This document shows, one piece after another, positions 17,476 through 28,647 of a stretch of DNA of 64,000 nt. Each line of letters opens with the position of its first letter. The stretch's first letter is position 1. This stretch comes from Agrococcus baldri (GTDB lineage Bacteria; Actinomycetota; Actinomycetes; Actinomycetales; Microbacteriaceae): contig FOZN01000004.1 of NCBI GenBank assembly GCA_900114805.1, forward strand, positions 310,001-374,000, read 5' to 3'. Below the pieces are notes generated by a model. That model ran no database searches. It worked only from the letters and a program-made list of their open reading frames with translations, and was not told the origin of the DNA. A program made the translations under genes and the position numbers.

Positions 17476-17481
17476 AGCCTA
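17476..17481 (-). promoter_or_regulatory. Putative -10 element of leaderless pdtaR promoter
   Basis: TAGGCT on the minus strand, 7 nt before the ATG at 17468, in the short region shared with the divergent tRNA-Leu gene. Confidence 0.5.
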
Positions 17482-17517
17482 GTGTTCGTCGGGAGGACGC
17501 CCCTGCGCCCCCGACGA

Positions 17518-17599
17518 GCCGGTGTGGCGGAATTGGCATACGCGGCGCACTCAAACTGCGCTTCCGCAAGGATTGTGGGTTCGAGTCCCACCACCGGCA
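17518..17599 (+). tRNA. tRNA-Leu (anticodon CAA)
   Basis: A class II tRNA of 82 nt. Acceptor stem GCCGGTG / CACCGGC with discriminator A. The anticodon arm GCGCA-CTCAAAC-TGCGC gives anticodon CAA, which reads UUG. There is a long variable arm and a T arm GTGGG-TTCGAGT-CCCAC. No CCA is encoded. UUG is rare in this GC-rich genome, so it is a minor tRNA. Confidence 0.96.
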
Positions 17600-17604
17600 C
17601 AGCA

Positions 17605-17640
17605 GAACGGCCCGCCCCTCGTCAAAGGTGCGGGCCGTTC
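17605..17640. terminator. Bidirectional terminator hairpin between tRNA-Leu and pyk
   Basis: A perfect 11-bp stem (GAACGGCCCGC / GCGGGCCGTTC) with a 14-nt loop lies between the convergent tRNA-Leu and pyk genes. No T-run follows on either strand. Confidence 0.65.
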
Positions 17641-17657
17641 GCGGTCCTGCAGGCGGG

Positions 17658-19148
17658 CTACCCCTCGGTGGGGTGCGGCGCCGAGTGGACGACCTCGATG
17701 CGGCGCTTGCCGTGGTAGGCCGGCGCGGCCTCCTCGTGCACGTCGCCGACGCGATGCACGCGCAGGTCGTTCGTCGAGCCCGAGATGCCGGGCGGCATGC
17801 CCGAGATCACCACGACCTTGTCGCCGATCGTCGCCATCTTCTTGCCGATCAGGATGTCGTCGACCTGGGCGATCATGTCGTCCGTGTGCATGACGCGGTC
17901 GACCAGGTGCGTGTTCATGCCCCAGATCATCTGCATGCGGCACTCGACCTCGGGGTCGGGCGTGAAGCCGAACATCGGGATCGCCGGCCGCAGCCGTGAC
18001 ATGCGCCGCGCCGAGTCGCCGGACTCGGTGAACACGACGATCCCCTTCGCCTCTACGAACTCGGCCACCTCGAGCGCGGCGAGCGTCATGGCGCCGCCCT
18101 GGGTGCGCGGCTTGGTGCCCAGTGGCGGGATGCGGCCGAGGCCCTGCTCCTCCGCCGCCACGACGATGCGCGCCATGGTCTCGATGGTGGTGATGGCGTG
18201 CTTGCCGACGCTCGTCTCGCCCGAGAGCATCACCGCATCCGCGCCGTCGAGGATGGCGTTGGCGCAGTCGCTCGCCTCGGCGCGCGTGGGGCGGGGGTTC
18301 TCGATCATCGACTCGAGCACCTGCGTGGCGACGATCACCGGCTTCGCCCAGCGGCGCGCCATCTCGATCGCGCGCTTCTGCACCAGCGGCACCTGCTCGA
18401 GCGGCAGCTCGACGCCCAGGTCGCCGCGGGCGACCATGATCGCGTCGAACGCGTCGATGATGTCGGCCAGGTTCTGCACCGCCTGCGGCTTCTCGATCTT
18501 GGCCACGACGGGCAGCTTGCGCCCCTCCTCGGCCATGATCTCGTGCACGCGGGTGATGTCGGATGCGTCGCGCACGAACGAGAGCGCGATGATGTCGGCG
18601 CCCAGGTTCAGCGCCCAGCGCAGGTCGGACTCGTCCTTCTCGCTCAGCGCCGGCACGTTGACGGCGACGCCGGGCAGGTTGATGCCCTTGTTCGACGAGA
18701 CGGGACCGCCGACGACCACCTCGGTCACGACATCCGTCTCGGTCACCGAGGTGGCGCGCAGCGCGATGCGGCCGTCGTCGATCAGCAGCGGGTCGCCGAC
18801 CTTCACGTCGGCCGGCAGCCCCTTGAAGGTGGTGCCGGCGCGCTGGCCGTCGCCCTCGATCTCGTCGGTGGTGATCGTGAAGGCGTCGCCCTGGGCGAGC
18901 TCGAACGGCCCGCCCGGGATCTTGCCGAGCCGGATCTTCGGCCCCTGCAGGTCGACCAGGATGCCGACCGGCTGCTTCAGCTCGTCGGAGGCGCGGCGGA
19001 TGTTCGCGTACACCTCCTCGTGCACACTGCGGTCTCCATGGCTGAGGTTCATGCGCGCGACGTTCACGCCGGCCACGAGTGCGGCCTTCGTGTTCTCGTA
19101 GCCGGCAAGGGCCGGCCCCCACGTCGCGACGATCTTCGCTCTTCTCAT
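17658..19148 (-). CDS. pyk: Pyruvate kinase
   Basis: Protein of 496 aa that converts PEP and ADP to pyruvate and ATP. The N-terminus MRRAKIVATWGPALAGYE and VNVARMNLSHG are canonical. The active-site segments IMVARGDLGVELPLEQVP and ADAVMLSGETSVG are intact. The C-terminal allosteric domain follows and ends in a slightly long tail (IEVVHSAPHPTEG). The ATG at 19148 fits the family N-terminus; a GTG two codons upstream is an alternative. It is separated from gltD by a strong hairpin and ends at a terminator shared with tRNA-Leu. Confidence 0.96.
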   Translation of the reverse strand: MRRAKIVATWGPALAGYENTKAALVAGVNVARMNLSHGDRSVHEEVYANIRRASDELKQPVGILVDLQGPKIRLGKIPGGPFELAQGDAFTITTDEIEGDGQRAGTTFKGLPADVKVGDPLLIDDGRIALRATSVTETDVVTEVVVGGPVSSNKGINLPGVAVNVPALSEKDESDLRWALNLGADIIALSFVRDASDITRVHEIMAEEGRKLPVVAKIEKPQAVQNLADIIDAFDAIMVARGDLGVELPLEQVPLVQKRAIEMARRWAKPVIVATQVLESMIENPRPTRAEASDCANAILDGADAVMLSGETSVGKHAITTIETMARIVVAAEEQGLGRIPPLGTKPRTQGGAMTLAALEVAEFVEAKGIVVFTESGDSARRMSRLRPAIPMFGFTPDPEVECRMQMIWGMNTHLVDRVMHTDDMIAQVDDILIGKKMATIGDKVVVISGMPPGISGSTNDLRVHRVGDVHEEAAPAYHGKRRIEVVHSAPHPTEG

Positions 19149-19212
19149 CGTCACTCGATACTCGCTTTCGTCATCGCGCCGCCTGGGTGGGATCGGCACG
19201 AACGGTTCCATC

Positions 19213-19257
19213 CTGCCAGGCGGATGCGCGGGGCGCGCCCGCGCATCCGCCCGGCAG
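19213..19257 (-). terminator. Strong hairpin between gltD and pyk, putative terminator of gltBD
   Basis: A 14-bp perfect stem (GGCGGATGCGCGGG and its complement) is extended by a further 5-bp pairing CTGCC/GGCAG across a single mismatch. It lies 8 nt past the gltD stop. No T-run follows. The stem carries the GGATGC word that is frequent across the window. Confidence 0.55.
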
Positions 19258-19265
19258 GTGGGTGG

Positions 19266-20717
19266 TCAGGCCGCGAACGGCCGGTCGGTCGCCCGCACGG
19301 GCGCGGGCAGCTCGCTCGAGCCCTCCAGGTAGGCGTCGACCGCCGCCGCCGCCGCGCGGCCCTCGGCGATCGCCCACACGATGAGAGACGCGCCGCGGCC
19401 CGCGTCGCCGGCGACGAAGACGCCGGGCCGCTCGGTCGAGTAGTCGGGGCGCCGCTGCGGCAGGCCGCGCTCGAACGGGACGCCGAGCGCCTCGCCGATG
19501 GACGCATCCGCCCCCGTGAACCCCAGCGCCAGCAGCACCAGGTCGGCGGGGATCTCGCGCTCGGTGCCGGCCTTGGGCCGGCGGGTGCCGTCGACGATCT
19601 CGGTATCGGCGATCTTGAGCGCGCGCACCTCGCCGGCCGCATTGGCGAGGAACTCGACGGTGGAGGCGAGGTAGGTGCGCTCGCCGCCCTCCTCGTGGCT
19701 GGTCTGCACCTCGAACAGGTTCGGGTGCACGGGCCAGGGCTGGTGCTCGGGCCGCTCGGTGGGCGGCTGCACGCCGATCGCGAGGTTGGTGACCGACAGC
19801 GCCCCCTGCCGGTGCGCGGTGCCGATGCAGTCGGAGCCGGTGTCGCCGCCGCCGAGCACCACCACGTGCTTGCCCTGCGCGGTGATCTGGTTGGCGGGCT
19901 CGGTGCCGGCGACCGCGCGGTTCTGCTGCACCAGGTAGGTCATCGCCGGGTGGACGCCGTCGAGGCCGCGGCCGGGGATGTCGAGCTCGCGCGCAGCCGG
20001 TGCGCCGGTGGCGACCACGATCGCGTCGAAGCGCTCGTGCAGCTCGTCCCAGCCGATATCGCGGCCGATCTCGATGCCGGCGCGGAAGCGGGTGCCCTCG
20101 GCCTGCATCTGGGCGAGCCGCGCATCGATGGTGTGCTTCTCGAGCTTGAAGTCGGGGATGCCGTAGCGCAGCAGGCCGCCGATGCGGTCGTCGCGCTCGT
20201 AGACGGCGACGGTGTGGCCGGCGCGCGTGAGCTGCTGGGCGGCGGCGAGCCCGGCGGGGCCGGAGCCGACCACCGCGACCGTCTTGCCGGTGAGGCGCGC
20301 GGGCGGGTGCGGCTCGGTCCAGCCGTTGGCGAAAGCCTCGTCGGCGATCGTCTGCTCGATCGACTTGATCGTCACCGCCGGCTGGTTGATGCCCAGCACG
20401 CACGAGGACTCGCACGGCGCCGGGCACAGCCGCCCGGTGAGCTCCGGGAAGTTGTTGGTCGCGTGCAGGCGGTCGCTCGCGGCGCGCCCCTCGCCGCGCC
20501 AGGTGAGGTCGTTCCACTCGGGGATGAGGTTGCCGAGCGGGCAGCCCTGGTGGCAGAAGGGCACGCCGCAGTCCATGCAGCGGCCCGCCTGCCGCTTGAG
20601 CACGGCCCGGTCGCCCGGCTCGCCGATCTCGCGCCAGTCGAGGATGCGCACCGGCACCGGGCGCTTCTTGGGGAGCTCTCGCTCCGTCACCTTCAGGAAT
20701 CCACGAGGATCAGCCAC
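19266..20717 (-). CDS. gltD: Glutamate synthase (NADPH) small subunit
   Basis: Protein of 483 aa, the FAD/Fe-S flavoprotein that passes electrons from NADPH to GltB. N-terminal cysteine clusters [14 protein letters not shown] and CPAPCESSC would bind [4Fe-4S] centres. The FAD site is [15 protein letters not shown] and the NADPH site [14 protein letters not shown]. Its ATG lies inside the end of gltB (8-nt overlap), so the two subunits are translationally coupled. It is followed by a strong hairpin. Confidence 0.97.
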   Translation of the reverse strand: MADPRGFLKVTERELPKKRPVPVRILDWREIGEPGDRAVLKRQAGRCMDCGVPFCHQGCPLGNLIPEWNDLTWRGEGRAASDRLHATNNFPELTGRLCPAPCESSCVLGINQPAVTIKSIEQTIADEAFANGWTEPHPPARLTGKTVAVVGSGPAGLAAAQQLTRAGHTVAVYERDDRIGGLLRYGIPDFKLEKHTIDARLAQMQAEGTRFRAGIEIGRDIGWDELHERFDAIVVATGAPAARELDIPGRGLDGVHPAMTYLVQQNRAVAGTEPANQITAQGKHVVVLGGGDTGSDCIGTAHRQGALSVTNLAIGVQPPTERPEHQPWPVHPNLFEVQTSHEEGGERTYLASTVEFLANAAGEVRALKIADTEIVDGTRRPKAGTEREIPADLVLLALGFTGADASIGEALGVPFERGLPQRRPDYSTERPGVFVAGDAGRGASLIVWAIAEGRAAAAAVDAYLEGSSELPAPVRATDRPFAA

Positions 20718-23700
20718 CGGTCACCTCCAGGATCTTGCGCCAGATGTTGTCGGAATCGGGATCGACGCCGGCCCGCTCGGCATCCAGGCGGATGTCGCGG
20801 ACGGCGGCCCAGTCGCGCGGGACGAGCTTCGCGATGCGCTGCAGGTCGGTCGCCAGCAGTGCCTCGGCGACGGCCGAGCCGGTCAGCTCCAGGTGCCGGG
20901 AGAGGATGGCGCGCAGCTCGATGCGGTCCTCCTCCTGCAGCGGGTCGATGCGCAGCTCGCCCTGATGGAGGGCGTCCTGGTTCAGCAGCCGCCGGTCGAG
21001 GTCGAGGATGTAGGCGCAGCCGCCGGACATGCCGGCGCCGATGTTGCGTCCGGTGGTGCCGAGGATGACGGCGATGCCGCCGGTCATGTACTCGAGCGCG
21101 TGGTCGCCGGCGCCCTCGCAGACGGCGGTCGCGCCGGAGTTGCGCACCAGGAAGCGCTCGCCCACGACGCCGCGCAGGTAGAGCTCGCCGCTGGTGGCGC
21201 CGTAGCCGATCACGTTGCCGGCGATGACGTTGTGCTCGGCGACCAGCGCGGCGTCCTCGGGCGGGCGCACGGTGACGAGGCCGCCGGAGAGCCCCTTGCC
21301 GACGTAGTCGTTGGCGTCGCCGTGCAGCCGCAGCGCGATGCCGCGCGGGATGAAGGCGCCCAGCGACTGGCCGGCGGAGCCGCGCAGCGTCAGGTCGATG
21401 GTGCCGGGTTCGAGCCCGGCCTCCCCCGCGCGCCGGGTGACGGCGTTGCCGAGCATGGCGCCGACCGCGCGGTCGGTGTTCGCGATCTCCAGGTCGAGCA
21501 CCAGCGGCTCCCCCGCCTCCAGGGCGCGCTCGAGCTGCGGCAGCAGCGCGGTGTCGAGCTGCTGCTCGAGCTCGTGGTCCTGCGAGGTCATGCGGCGCGG
21601 CGCACCCTTCGCGCCGGCCGGCTGCGCGAGCACCGGCGCGAGGTCGAGGCCGGCGGCCTTCCAGTGGCGGATGGCCGGGTCGACGTCGAGCAGGTCGGCG
21701 CGGCCGATCGCCTCGTCGAGCGATCGCAGCCCCAGCGAGGCGAGCAGCTCGCGCACCTGCTGCGCCAGGAACTCGAAGAACTGCACCACGAACTCGGGCT
21801 TGCCGGTGAAGCGCTCGCGCAGCACCGGGTTCTGCGTGGCGACCCCCACCGGGCAGGTGTCGAGGTGGCAGACGCGCATCATGATGCAGCCCGAGACCAC
21901 CAGCGGCGCGGTGGCGAAGCCGAACTCCTCCGCCCCCAGCAGCGCGCCGATGATGACGTCGCGGCCGGTCTTCAGCTGCCCGTCGACCTGCACGCTGACG
22001 CGTTCGCGCAGCCCGTTGACCATCAGCGTGTGCTGCGTCTCGGCGAGCCCGATCTCCCACGGGGTGCCGGCGTGCTTGAGCGAGTTCAGCGGGCTGGCGC
22101 CGGTGCCGCCGTCGTGGCCGGAGACCAGCACGACGTCGGCCTTCGCCTTCGCCACGCCCGCCGCGACCGCGCCGATGCCCGACTGCGAGACGAGCTTCAC
22201 GTGCACCCGGGCGGATGCGTTGGCGCGCTTGAGATCGAAGATCAGCTGCTTGAGGTCCTCGATCGAGTAGATGTCGTGGTGCGGCGGCGGTGAGATGAGA
22301 CCGACGCCGGCGGTCGCGTGCCGTGTGCGGGCCACCCAGGGGTAGACCTTGCCGGGCGGCAGCTGCCCGCCCTCGCCGGGCTTGGCGCCCTGCGCCATCT
22401 TGATCTGCAGGTCGTCGGCGTGCGTGAGATACATGCTGGTGACGCCGAAGCGGCCGGAGGCCACCTGCTTGATGGCGCTGCGGCGCTCGGGGTCGAGCAG
22501 CCGCTCGACATCCTCGCCGCCCTCTCCGGTGTTCGACTTCGCGCCCAGCCGGTTCATGGCGATCGCGAGCGTCTCGTGCGCCTCCTGCGAGATCGAGCCG
22601 TAGCTCATCGCCCCGGTGGAGAAGCGCGTGACGATGGACGCGACCGACTCGACCTCGTCGATCGGCACGGGCGTCACCGCATCCGTCCTGAACCGCATGA
22701 GGCCGCGCAGCGTCTGCAGCTGCTCGGCCTGGTCGTCGACGAGCCTCGTGTACTCCTGGAAGACCTCGTAGCGACCCGTGCGGGTGGAGTGCTGCAGCTT
22801 GAAGACCGTCTCGGGGCTGAACAGGTGCGGAGCGCCGTCGCGGCGCCACTGATACTCGCCGCCGGTCGCCAGCCGCTCGTGCGCGAAGGGCGCCCGCTCG
22901 TCGGGGTAGGCGGCGCGGTGGCGCAGCCGGTTCTCCTCGGCGATCACGTCGAGACCGACGCCGCCCAGCGGTGAGTGGGTGCCGGTGAAGTAGCGGTCGA
23001 CGAGCGCCTGCGAGAGCCCGATGGCCTCGAACGCCTGCGCGCCGCCGTACGAGCCGACGGTCGAGATGCCCATCTTCGACATGATCTTCATGACGCCCTT
23101 GCCGAGCGCGTTGATGAGGTTGCGCACGGCCGTCTCGACGTCGGCGCCCAGCTGCCCGGTGAGAGCCAGCTGCTCGGCGGTCTCCATCGCGAGGTACGGG
23201 TTCACGGCGCTCGCCCCGTAGCCGATCAGCAGCGCCACGTGGTGCACCTCGCGCACGTCGCCGGCCTCCACCACGATGCCCACGCGCATCCGGGTGGATG
23301 CGCGGATCAGGTGGTGGTGCACGGCACTCGTCATCAGCAGGGTCGGGATGGGCGCGAGCTGGTCGGTGGAGTCGCGGTCGGAGAGGATGACGTACTGCGC
23401 CCCGTCGACGATGGCCTCGTCGACCTCGCGGCAGATCTCGGCAAGCCGCCGCTCCATCGCCTCTGCCTGCGTGACCGCCGGGCCGTCGTCGACCCGGTAG
23501 AGCCCCTTGACCACCACGGTGCGGCGGGAGCCGGGCGTGCGGTCGATGGAGCGGATCTTCGCCAGCGCGTCGTTGTCGATGACCGGGAAGTCGAGGATGA
23601 TCTGGCTCGCGTGCGAGGGCGTCGCGGTGAGCAGGTTGCGCACCGGGCCGAGCCCCATCGACATGCTCGTCACGATCGACTCGCGCAGCGAGTCCAGCGG

Positions 23701-25290
23701 CGGGTTCGTCACCTGCGCGAAGGCCTGCGTGAAGTAGTCGAACAGCAGCCGCGGCCGGTCGGCCAGCACCGCGACGGGCGTGTCGGAGCCCATCGCGCCC
23801 AGCGGCTCGGCGCCGGACTTGGCCATCGGCCCGATGAGGATCTTCACCTCCTCCTCGGTGTAGCCGAAGGTGCGCTGACGACGGGTGACGGATGCGGCGG
23901 TGTGGGCCACGTGCTCGCGGTCGGGCAGCTCGGCGAGGTGGATGCGGCTCGACTCGAGCCACTCGCCCCACGGCTCCATCTGCGCGAGCTCGCGCTTGAT
24001 CTCCTCATCCGGCACGACGCGGCCGGCCTCGGTGTCGACCAGGAAGAGCACGCCGGGCTGCAGCCGCCCGCGCCGGACGACCCTGCTGGGCTCGATCGGC
24101 AGCACGCCCGTCTCCGACGCCAGCACGATCAGTCCGTCGGAGGTCTCGAGCCAGCGGCCGGGCCGCAGGCCGTTGCGGTCGAGGGTGGCGCCGACGACGG
24201 AGCCGTCGGTGAAGCTGATGGCGGCCGGGCCGTCCCACGGCTCCATGAGCAGCGAGTGGTACTCGGCGAACTCGCGCAGCCTGCGAGGCATCTCGGGCTG
24301 GTTCTCCCACGCGGGCGGCACCATCATCATCACCGCGTGCGGCAGCGAGCGGCCGGCGAGCGTGAGCAGCTCCAGCACCTCGTCGAAGGAGGCGGAGTCG
24401 CTCATGCCGGGCGTGACGATGGGCTTGAGCGGCCGCAGGTCGCCCAGCAGCTCGCTCGCCAGCTGCGACTCGCGGGCGCGCATCCAGTTGCGGTTGCCCT
24501 CGACCGTGTTGATCTCGCCGTTGTGGGCGATCATGCGCAACGGCTGCGCGAGCGGCCAGGAGGGGAAGGTGTTGGTGGAGTACCGGGAGTGGACGATCGC
24601 GAGCTTCGTCTCGAAGCGCTCGTCCGAGAGATCGGGGTAGAACGGCTCCAGCTGGAGCGTGGTGACCATGCCCTTGTAGGTGATGGTGCGGCTCGAGAGC
24701 GAGGGCAGGTACTCCCCCAGCTCGCGCTCGATGCGCTTGCGCAGCCGCCAGGTGAGCCGGTCGAGCTCGATGCCCGTCGTCGGGCCGTTGGCTCCGGTCA
24801 CGAAGAGCTGGTGGATGGCCGGCATGGCCTCCCGGGCGAGCGTGCCGAGCGCGTCGGGGACGGTCGGCACCTCGCGCCAGCCGAGCACCCGCAGGCGCTC
24901 CTGGCCGGCGAGCTCCCAGATGCGCTCCTGCACGCTCTCGCGCTCTGCCTGCTCCAGTGGCAGGAAGGCGAGGCCTGCGGCGTAGGTGCCCGCCTCTGGG
25001 AGGTCGAAGTCCACCACGGCCCGCAGGAACGCATCCGGCATCTGGGTGAGGATGCCCGCGCCGTCGCCGGTGCCTGCGTCGGAGCCGACCGCGCCGCGGT
25101 GCTCCAGGTTGCGCAGCGCTTCGAGCGCCAGCGCCACGATGTCGTGGCCTGCCGTCCCCCGCGTCGTGGCGACCATCGCCAAGCCGCATGAGTCGCGTTC
25201 GTGCTTGGGGTGGTACATGCCTGTCGCGGCCGGCAGGCCGAGGCCCCGCGAGGTGAAGGCCCCGTTCGAGAGATCGCTGATCGTGCGCAT
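20710..25290 (-). CDS. gltB: Glutamate synthase (NADPH) large subunit
   Basis: Protein of 1526 aa that makes two glutamates from glutamine and 2-oxoglutarate. Cys35 ([10 protein letters not shown]) should become the N-terminal nucleophile of the class II glutaminase after removal of a 34-residue propeptide. The FMN-binding synthase domain follows; the [3Fe-4S] ligands are in [12 protein letters not shown] (C-x5-C-x4-C). The C-terminal GXGXG beta-helix ends the protein. The start ATG at 25290 has AGGAG 5 nt upstream. It heads the gltBD operon. Confidence 0.97.
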   Translation of the reverse strand: MRTISDLSNGAFTSRGLGLPAATGMYHPKHERDSCGLAMVATTRGTAGHDIVALALEALRNLEHRGAVGSDAGTGDGAGILTQMPDAFLRAVVDFDLPEAGTYAAGLAFLPLEQAERESVQERIWELAGQERLRVLGWREVPTVPDALGTLAREAMPAIHQLFVTGANGPTTGIELDRLTWRLRKRIERELGEYLPSLSSRTITYKGMVTTLQLEPFYPDLSDERFETKLAIVHSRYSTNTFPSWPLAQPLRMIAHNGEINTVEGNRNWMRARESQLASELLGDLRPLKPIVTPGMSDSASFDEVLELLTLAGRSLPHAVMMMVPPAWENQPEMPRRLREFAEYHSLLMEPWDGPAAISFTDGSVVGATLDRNGLRPGRWLETSDGLIVLASETGVLPIEPSRVVRRGRLQPGVLFLVDTEAGRVVPDEEIKRELAQMEPWGEWLESSRIHLAELPDREHVAHTAASVTRRQRTFGYTEEEVKILIGPMAKSGAEPLGAMGSDTPVAVLADRPRLLFDYFTQAFAQVTNPPLDSLRESIVTSMSMGLGPVRNLLTATPSHASQIILDFPVIDNDALAKIRSIDRTPGSRRTVVVKGLYRVDDGPAVTQAEAMERRLAEICREVDEAIVDGAQYVILSDRDSTDQLAPIPTLLMTSAVHHHLIRASTRMRVGIVVEAGDVREVHHVALLIGYGASAVNPYLAMETAEQLALTGQLGADVETAVRNLINALGKGVMKIMSKMGISTVGSYGGAQAFEAIGLSQALVDRYFTGTHSPLGGVGLDVIAEENRLRHRAAYPDERAPFAHERLATGGEYQWRRDGAPHLFSPETVFKLQHSTRTGRYEVFQEYTRLVDDQAEQLQTLRGLMRFRTDAVTPVPIDEVESVASIVTRFSTGAMSYGSISQEAHETLAIAMNRLGAKSNTGEGGEDVERLLDPERRSAIKQVASGRFGVTSMYLTHADDLQIKMAQGAKPGEGGQLPPGKVYPWVARTRHATAGVGLISPPPHHDIYSIEDLKQLIFDLKRANASARVHVKLVSQSGIGAVAAGVAKAKADVVLVSGHDGGTGASPLNSLKHAGTPWEIGLAETQHTLMVNGLRERVSVQVDGQLKTGRDVIIGALLGAEEFGFATAPLVVSGCIMMRVCHLDTCPVGVATQNPVLRERFTGKPEFVVQFFEFLAQQVRELLASLGLRSLDEAIGRADLLDVDPAIRHWKAAGLDLAPVLAQPAGAKGAPRRMTSQDHELEQQLDTALLPQLERALEAGEPLVLDLEIANTDRAVGAMLGNAVTRRAGEAGLEPGTIDLTLRGSAGQSLGAFIPRGIALRLHGDANDYVGKGLSGGLVTVRPPEDAALVAEHNVIAGNVIGYGATSGELYLRGVVGERFLVRNSGATAVCEGAGDHALEYMTGGIAVILGTTGRNIGAGMSGGCAYILDLDRRLLNQDALHQGELRIDPLQEEDRIELRAILSRHLELTGSAVAEALLATDLQRIAKLVPRDWAAVRDIRLDAERAGVDPDSDNIWRKILEVTGG

Positions 25291-25367
25291 ATGTGCTCCT
25301 GTGCTGTGCGTGCTGCGGGTCGGAGCGGGACGCCATCGGCCCGCAGCGCGCTCAGGGGCGCGCAGTC

Positions 25368-26555
25368 CTATCTGATGGGGGCCGCGGGTTCTGCGGCGGG
25401 CTCAGCCTCGTCCTGGGTGCGGGTCTCGGGGAGCTCGGTGTAGACGTCAGAATCTACACCCTCTTCCGCCCCCGGCTCGCGCCCGGGCTGCCACGGCGAG
25501 GGCTCGAGGCCCGGGTGGCGGCGGGTCTGCACCACCCACACGACCACGCCGACGGCGATCGCGAGGAAGGCCATCCAGACGTTCGTGCGGATGCCCAGCA
25601 GCAGCTCGGACGGGTCGAGGCGGATTGTCTCGAACACCGAGCGGCCCAGGCCGTACCAGATCAGGTAGAGCGCGATCAGGCGGCCCCACTGCACGTCGCG
25701 CTTGCGGTCGAGCCACAGCAGCAGCACGGCGCCCAGCACGTTCCAGACGATCTCGTACGCGAAGGTGGGGTGGAAGAGCGTCTCCGGCGGCAGGCCGACC
25801 GGGAACGCCGGGTTGGTGGCCTCGATCTCGAGGCCCCAGGGCAGCTCGGTGGGCTGGCCGAAGAGCTCGTGGTTGAACCAGTTGCCGAGCCGGCCGAAGG
25901 CCTGCGCCAGCAGCAGGCCGGGGGCGAGCGCGTCGACGAAGGTGGTGAAGCGCACGCCGGTGGTGCGGCAGCCGATCCAGATGCCGACCGCGCCGCCGAT
26001 GAGGGCGCCGAAGATCGCGATGCCGCCCTCCCAGATGTAGAACGCGGTGATCGGGTCGCGGCCGACGCCGAAGTAGTCGTCGGGGTGGGTGAGCACGTGG
26101 AACAGGCGTGCGGCGGCGATGCCCAGCAGCACCGCCCACACGGCGATGTCGATCACGTAGCCGGCGTCGACGCCGCGCTGCCGCAGCCGGTAGCCGGTGA
26201 GGAGCGTGGCGATCACGATGCCGGCGAGGATGCACAGCGCGTAGGTCTGCACGCCCCAGCTGGGGCCGACGAAGCGCAGCAGGAAGGCGAGCACGACCCC
26301 GAACAGCAGGCTCATCAGCAGCGTCCAGCCGGCGTCCTTGCGGGTCAGGCTGCCGGTGAACAGCCAGATGCCGAGCACCACCACCGCGATGACGATGCCC
26401 AGCACGATGCCCACCAGCACCGCGCCGAGCACCGAGCCCTGCACGAGCGGCATGATGCCGAGCGCCTCGAGCCACTGGCCGATGGCCAGCTGCTGCCACT
26501 CGGGGCTGGGACTGGGGATGCTCTGCAGCAGTGCTGCTCCGGACTGGCTTGTCAC
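25368..26555 (-). CDS. lgt: Prolipoprotein diacylglyceryl transferase with inserted membrane segment
   Basis: Protein of 395 aa that transfers diacylglycerol to the lipobox cysteine of prolipoproteins. Typical features are [14 protein letters not shown] at the start, [23 protein letters not shown], and the signature [20 protein letters not shown]. Usual length is about 280-330. Here some 65 residues with two extra hydrophobic helices (about 38-62 and 72-92) lie between the N-terminal SPSPEW motif and the first normal helix. The C-terminal tail is acidic. The GTG start overlaps the trpA stop by 4 nt (GTGA). Confidence 0.93.
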   Translation of the reverse strand: MTSQSGAALLQSIPSPSPEWQQLAIGQWLEALGIMPLVQGSVLGAVLVGIVLGIVIAVVVLGIWLFTGSLTRKDAGWTLLMSLLFGVVLAFLLRFVGPSWGVQTYALCILAGIVIATLLTGYRLRQRGVDAGYVIDIAVWAVLLGIAAARLFHVLTHPDDYFGVGRDPITAFYIWEGGIAIFGALIGGAVGIWIGCRTTGVRFTTFVDALAPGLLLAQAFGRLGNWFNHELFGQPTELPWGLEIEATNPAFPVGLPPETLFHPTFAYEIVWNVLGAVLLLWLDRKRDVQWGRLIALYLIWYGLGRSVFETIRLDPSELLLGIRTNVWMAFLAIAVGVVVWVVQTRRHPGLEPSPWQPGREPGAEEGVDSDVYTELPETRTQDEAEPAAEPAAPIR

Positions 26556-27403
26556 GCGGGGATGCCCTTCTCTGCTGGTGCCGGCGTCGCCGGGCCGCCG
26601 TCGAGTGTACCGAGCGCGAGCGAGGCGGCCAGTTCGCGGAGCGCGGGCACGCCGCCCTCGCCGAGCGCCCGCACGAGCGCCGAGCCCACGATGGCGCCGT
26701 CGGCGTAGTCGAGAACCTGCCGCACGTGCTCGCCGGTGGAGATGCCGACGCCGACGCAGCGCAGCGTGTCGCGGCCGAGCGCCTCGGCACGCGCCGCGAT
26801 GCGGTCGGCGAGCGCCCTGGCGGCCTGGTCGACATCCGCCCTGGTGCCGGTCGTGCCCATGGTCGAGACCGTGTAGACGAAGCCGGTGGATGCGTCGATG
26901 ACGGCGTCGAGGCGCGCGTCGGAGGAGGAGGGGGCCGCGAGGAAGACGCGGTCGAGGTGGTGCCGCTTCGCCGCCGCCAGCCACTCGGCGGCGTTCTCGG
27001 GCGTGAGGTCGGGCGTGATGAGGCCTGCTCCCCCGGCGGCCGCGAAGCGCTCCGCGAAGCGGTCGACGCCGTAGCGCAGCACCGGGTTCCAGTAGGTCAT
27101 CACCAGCAGCGGGATGTCGGTGCGCGCGCTGATCGCCTCGAGCGTCTGGAAGAGCTCCTCGAGCCGGAAGCCGCGCTCGAGCGTCGCCTGCGTGGCGGCC
27201 TGGATGACCGGGCCGTCCATGCCGGGGTCGCTGTACGGCACGCCCAGCTCGACTGCGGTGAAGCCGGCCTCAGCGAGCGCGACGACCGCCTCGACGCAGG
27301 TGGCCTGGTCGGGGTAGCCGACCGGCAGGTAGCCGATCAGGGCCCGCGTGCCGGTGGCACGGATGGCGGCCTCGGTGGTGCTCGGTGCCTGCTCGTGGCT
27401 CAC
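26552..27403 (-). CDS. trpA: Tryptophan synthase alpha subunit
   Basis: Protein of 283 aa that cleaves indole-3-glycerol phosphate to indole and glyceraldehyde 3-phosphate. The catalytic Glu/Asp pair lies in [18 protein letters not shown]; other landmarks are [13 protein letters not shown] and [10 protein letters not shown]. The start overlaps the trpB stop by 4 nt, and the stop overlaps the lgt GTG by 4 nt. Together with trpB it forms the alpha-beta synthase complex. Confidence 0.97.
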   Translation of the reverse strand: MSHEQAPSTTEAAIRATGTRALIGYLPVGYPDQATCVEAVVALAEAGFTAVELGVPYSDPGMDGPVIQAATQATLERGFRLEELFQTLEAISARTDIPLLVMTYWNPVLRYGVDRFAERFAAAGGAGLITPDLTPENAAEWLAAAKRHHLDRVFLAAPSSSDARLDAVIDASTGFVYTVSTMGTTGTRADVDQAARALADRIAARAEALGRDTLRCVGVGISTGEHVRQVLDYADGAIVGSALVRALGEGGVPALRELAASLALGTLDGGPATPAPAEKGIPA

Positions 27404-28647
27404 TGCTGCTGCGCTCCTTCGTCGAGCATGTCGAACCAGCGGCCGGCGGTCGCGACGTCCTTATCGCCGCGGCCGGAGAGCGAGACGACCAGCGTCGAGC
27501 CCGGCTGCTCCTTCGCGAGCCGCAGCGCACCGGCGACCGCGTGCGCCGACTCGATGGCGGGGATGATGCCCTCGGCGCGGGTGAGCGCCAGGAACGCATC
27601 CATCGCCTCCGCGTCGCTCACCGGCAGGTACTCCGCCCGGCCGATGTCGTGCAGCCAGGCATGCTGGGGTCCGACGCCCGGGTAGTCGAGGCCGGCGGAG
27701 ATGGAGTGCGACTCGAGCGTCTGGCCGTCGTCGTCCTGCAGCAGGTAGGTGCGCATGCCGTGCAGCAGGCCCGGGGCGCCGCGCTCGATGGAGAGCGCGT
27801 GCCGCTCGGTGTCGGCGCCGTCGCCGGCGGCCTCCAGGCCGATCAGGCGCACGCCCTCGTCGTCCAGGAAGGCGTCGAAGATGCCCATCGCGTTCGAGCC
27901 GCCGCCGACGCAGGCGAGCACGGCGTCGGGCAGGCCGCCGGTCATCGCGATGGTCTGCTCGCGCGCCTCCTCGCCGATGGCGCGGTGGAAGTCGCGCACC
28001 ATCTCGGGGAACGGGTGCGGGCCGGCCACGGTGCCCATCAGGTAGTGCGTGGTGTCGACGTTCGCGACCCAGTCGCGCAGGCCCTCGTTGATCGCGTCCT
28101 TGAGCGTGCGGGAGCCGCTCGTCACGGGCACGACCTCCGCGCCCAGCAGCCGCATGCGGGCGACGTTGAGCGCCTGGCGCTCGGTGTCGACCTCGCCCAT
28201 GTAGACGACGCACTCCATGCCGAACAGCGCCGCCGCCGTTGCGGTCGCGACGCCGTGCTGGCCGGCGCCGGTCTCGGCGATCAGCCGGGTCTTGCCCAGC
28301 CGCTGCGCGACGAGCGCCTGGCCGAGCACGTTGTTGATCTTGTGGCTGCCGGTGTGGTTGAGATCCTCGCGCTTGAGCAGGATGCGCGCGCCCGCCTGCT
28401 CGCTGAGTCGCGTCGCCTCGGTCAGCAGCGAGGGCCGCCCCGTGTAGTCGCGCGACAGCCGCACGAACTCCGCCTGGAAGGCCGGGTCGGTGCGGCACTG
28501 CTCGTAGCAGGTGGTGAGCTCATCGATCGCCGCCATCAGCGGCTCCGGCATGTAGACGCCGCCGTAGGGGCCGTACCAGGGGCCATGCTGGTCGCGCAGC
28601 CGCTCGGTGCCGGTTCTGTCGGCGCCGGTCGTGCTCGTGTCGGTCAT
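27400..28647 (-). CDS. trpB: Tryptophan synthase beta subunit
   Basis: Protein of 415 aa that condenses indole with serine using PLP. The PLP lysine lies in [15 protein letters not shown]; the glycine-rich phosphate loop is [12 protein letters not shown] and the active-site segment is [13 protein letters not shown]. Length is normal for TrpB1. Overlaps of 4 nt with trpC upstream and trpA downstream indicate coupled translation. Confidence 0.97.
   Translation of the reverse strand: MTDTSTTGADRTGTERLRDQHGPWYGPYGGVYMPEPLMAAIDELTTCYEQCRTDPAFQAEFVRLSRDYTGRPSLLTEATRLSEQAGARILLKREDLNHTGSHKINNVLGQALVAQRLGKTRLIAETGAGQHGVATATAAALFGMECVVYMGEVDTERQALNVARMRLLGAEVVPVTSGSRTLKDAINEGLRDWVANVDTTHYLMGTVAGPHPFPEMVRDFHRAIGEEAREQTIAMTGGLPDAVLACVGGGSNAMGIFDAFLDDEGVRLIGLEAAGDGADTERHALSIERGAPGLLHGMRTYLLQDDDGQTLESHSISAGLDYPGVGPQHAWLHDIGRAEYLPVSDAEAMDAFLALTRAEGIIPAIESAHAVAGALRLAKEQPGSTLVVSLSGRGDKDVATAGRWFDMLDEGAQQQ

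Noticed and set aside
19213-19257. Attachment site or mobile-element end
   Set aside because: No integrase, target duplication or matching second copy is in the window; a terminator between two core genes explains it better.
18198-21068. Long plus-strand open frames across pyk, gltD and gltB
   Set aside because: They are antisense shadows of well-supported genes and consist of Arg/His/Leu/Val-rich sequence without any motif.
25291-25367. Terminator between lgt and gltB
   Set aside because: Only a 6-bp GCGCGC stem without a U-tail can be drawn; too weak to call.
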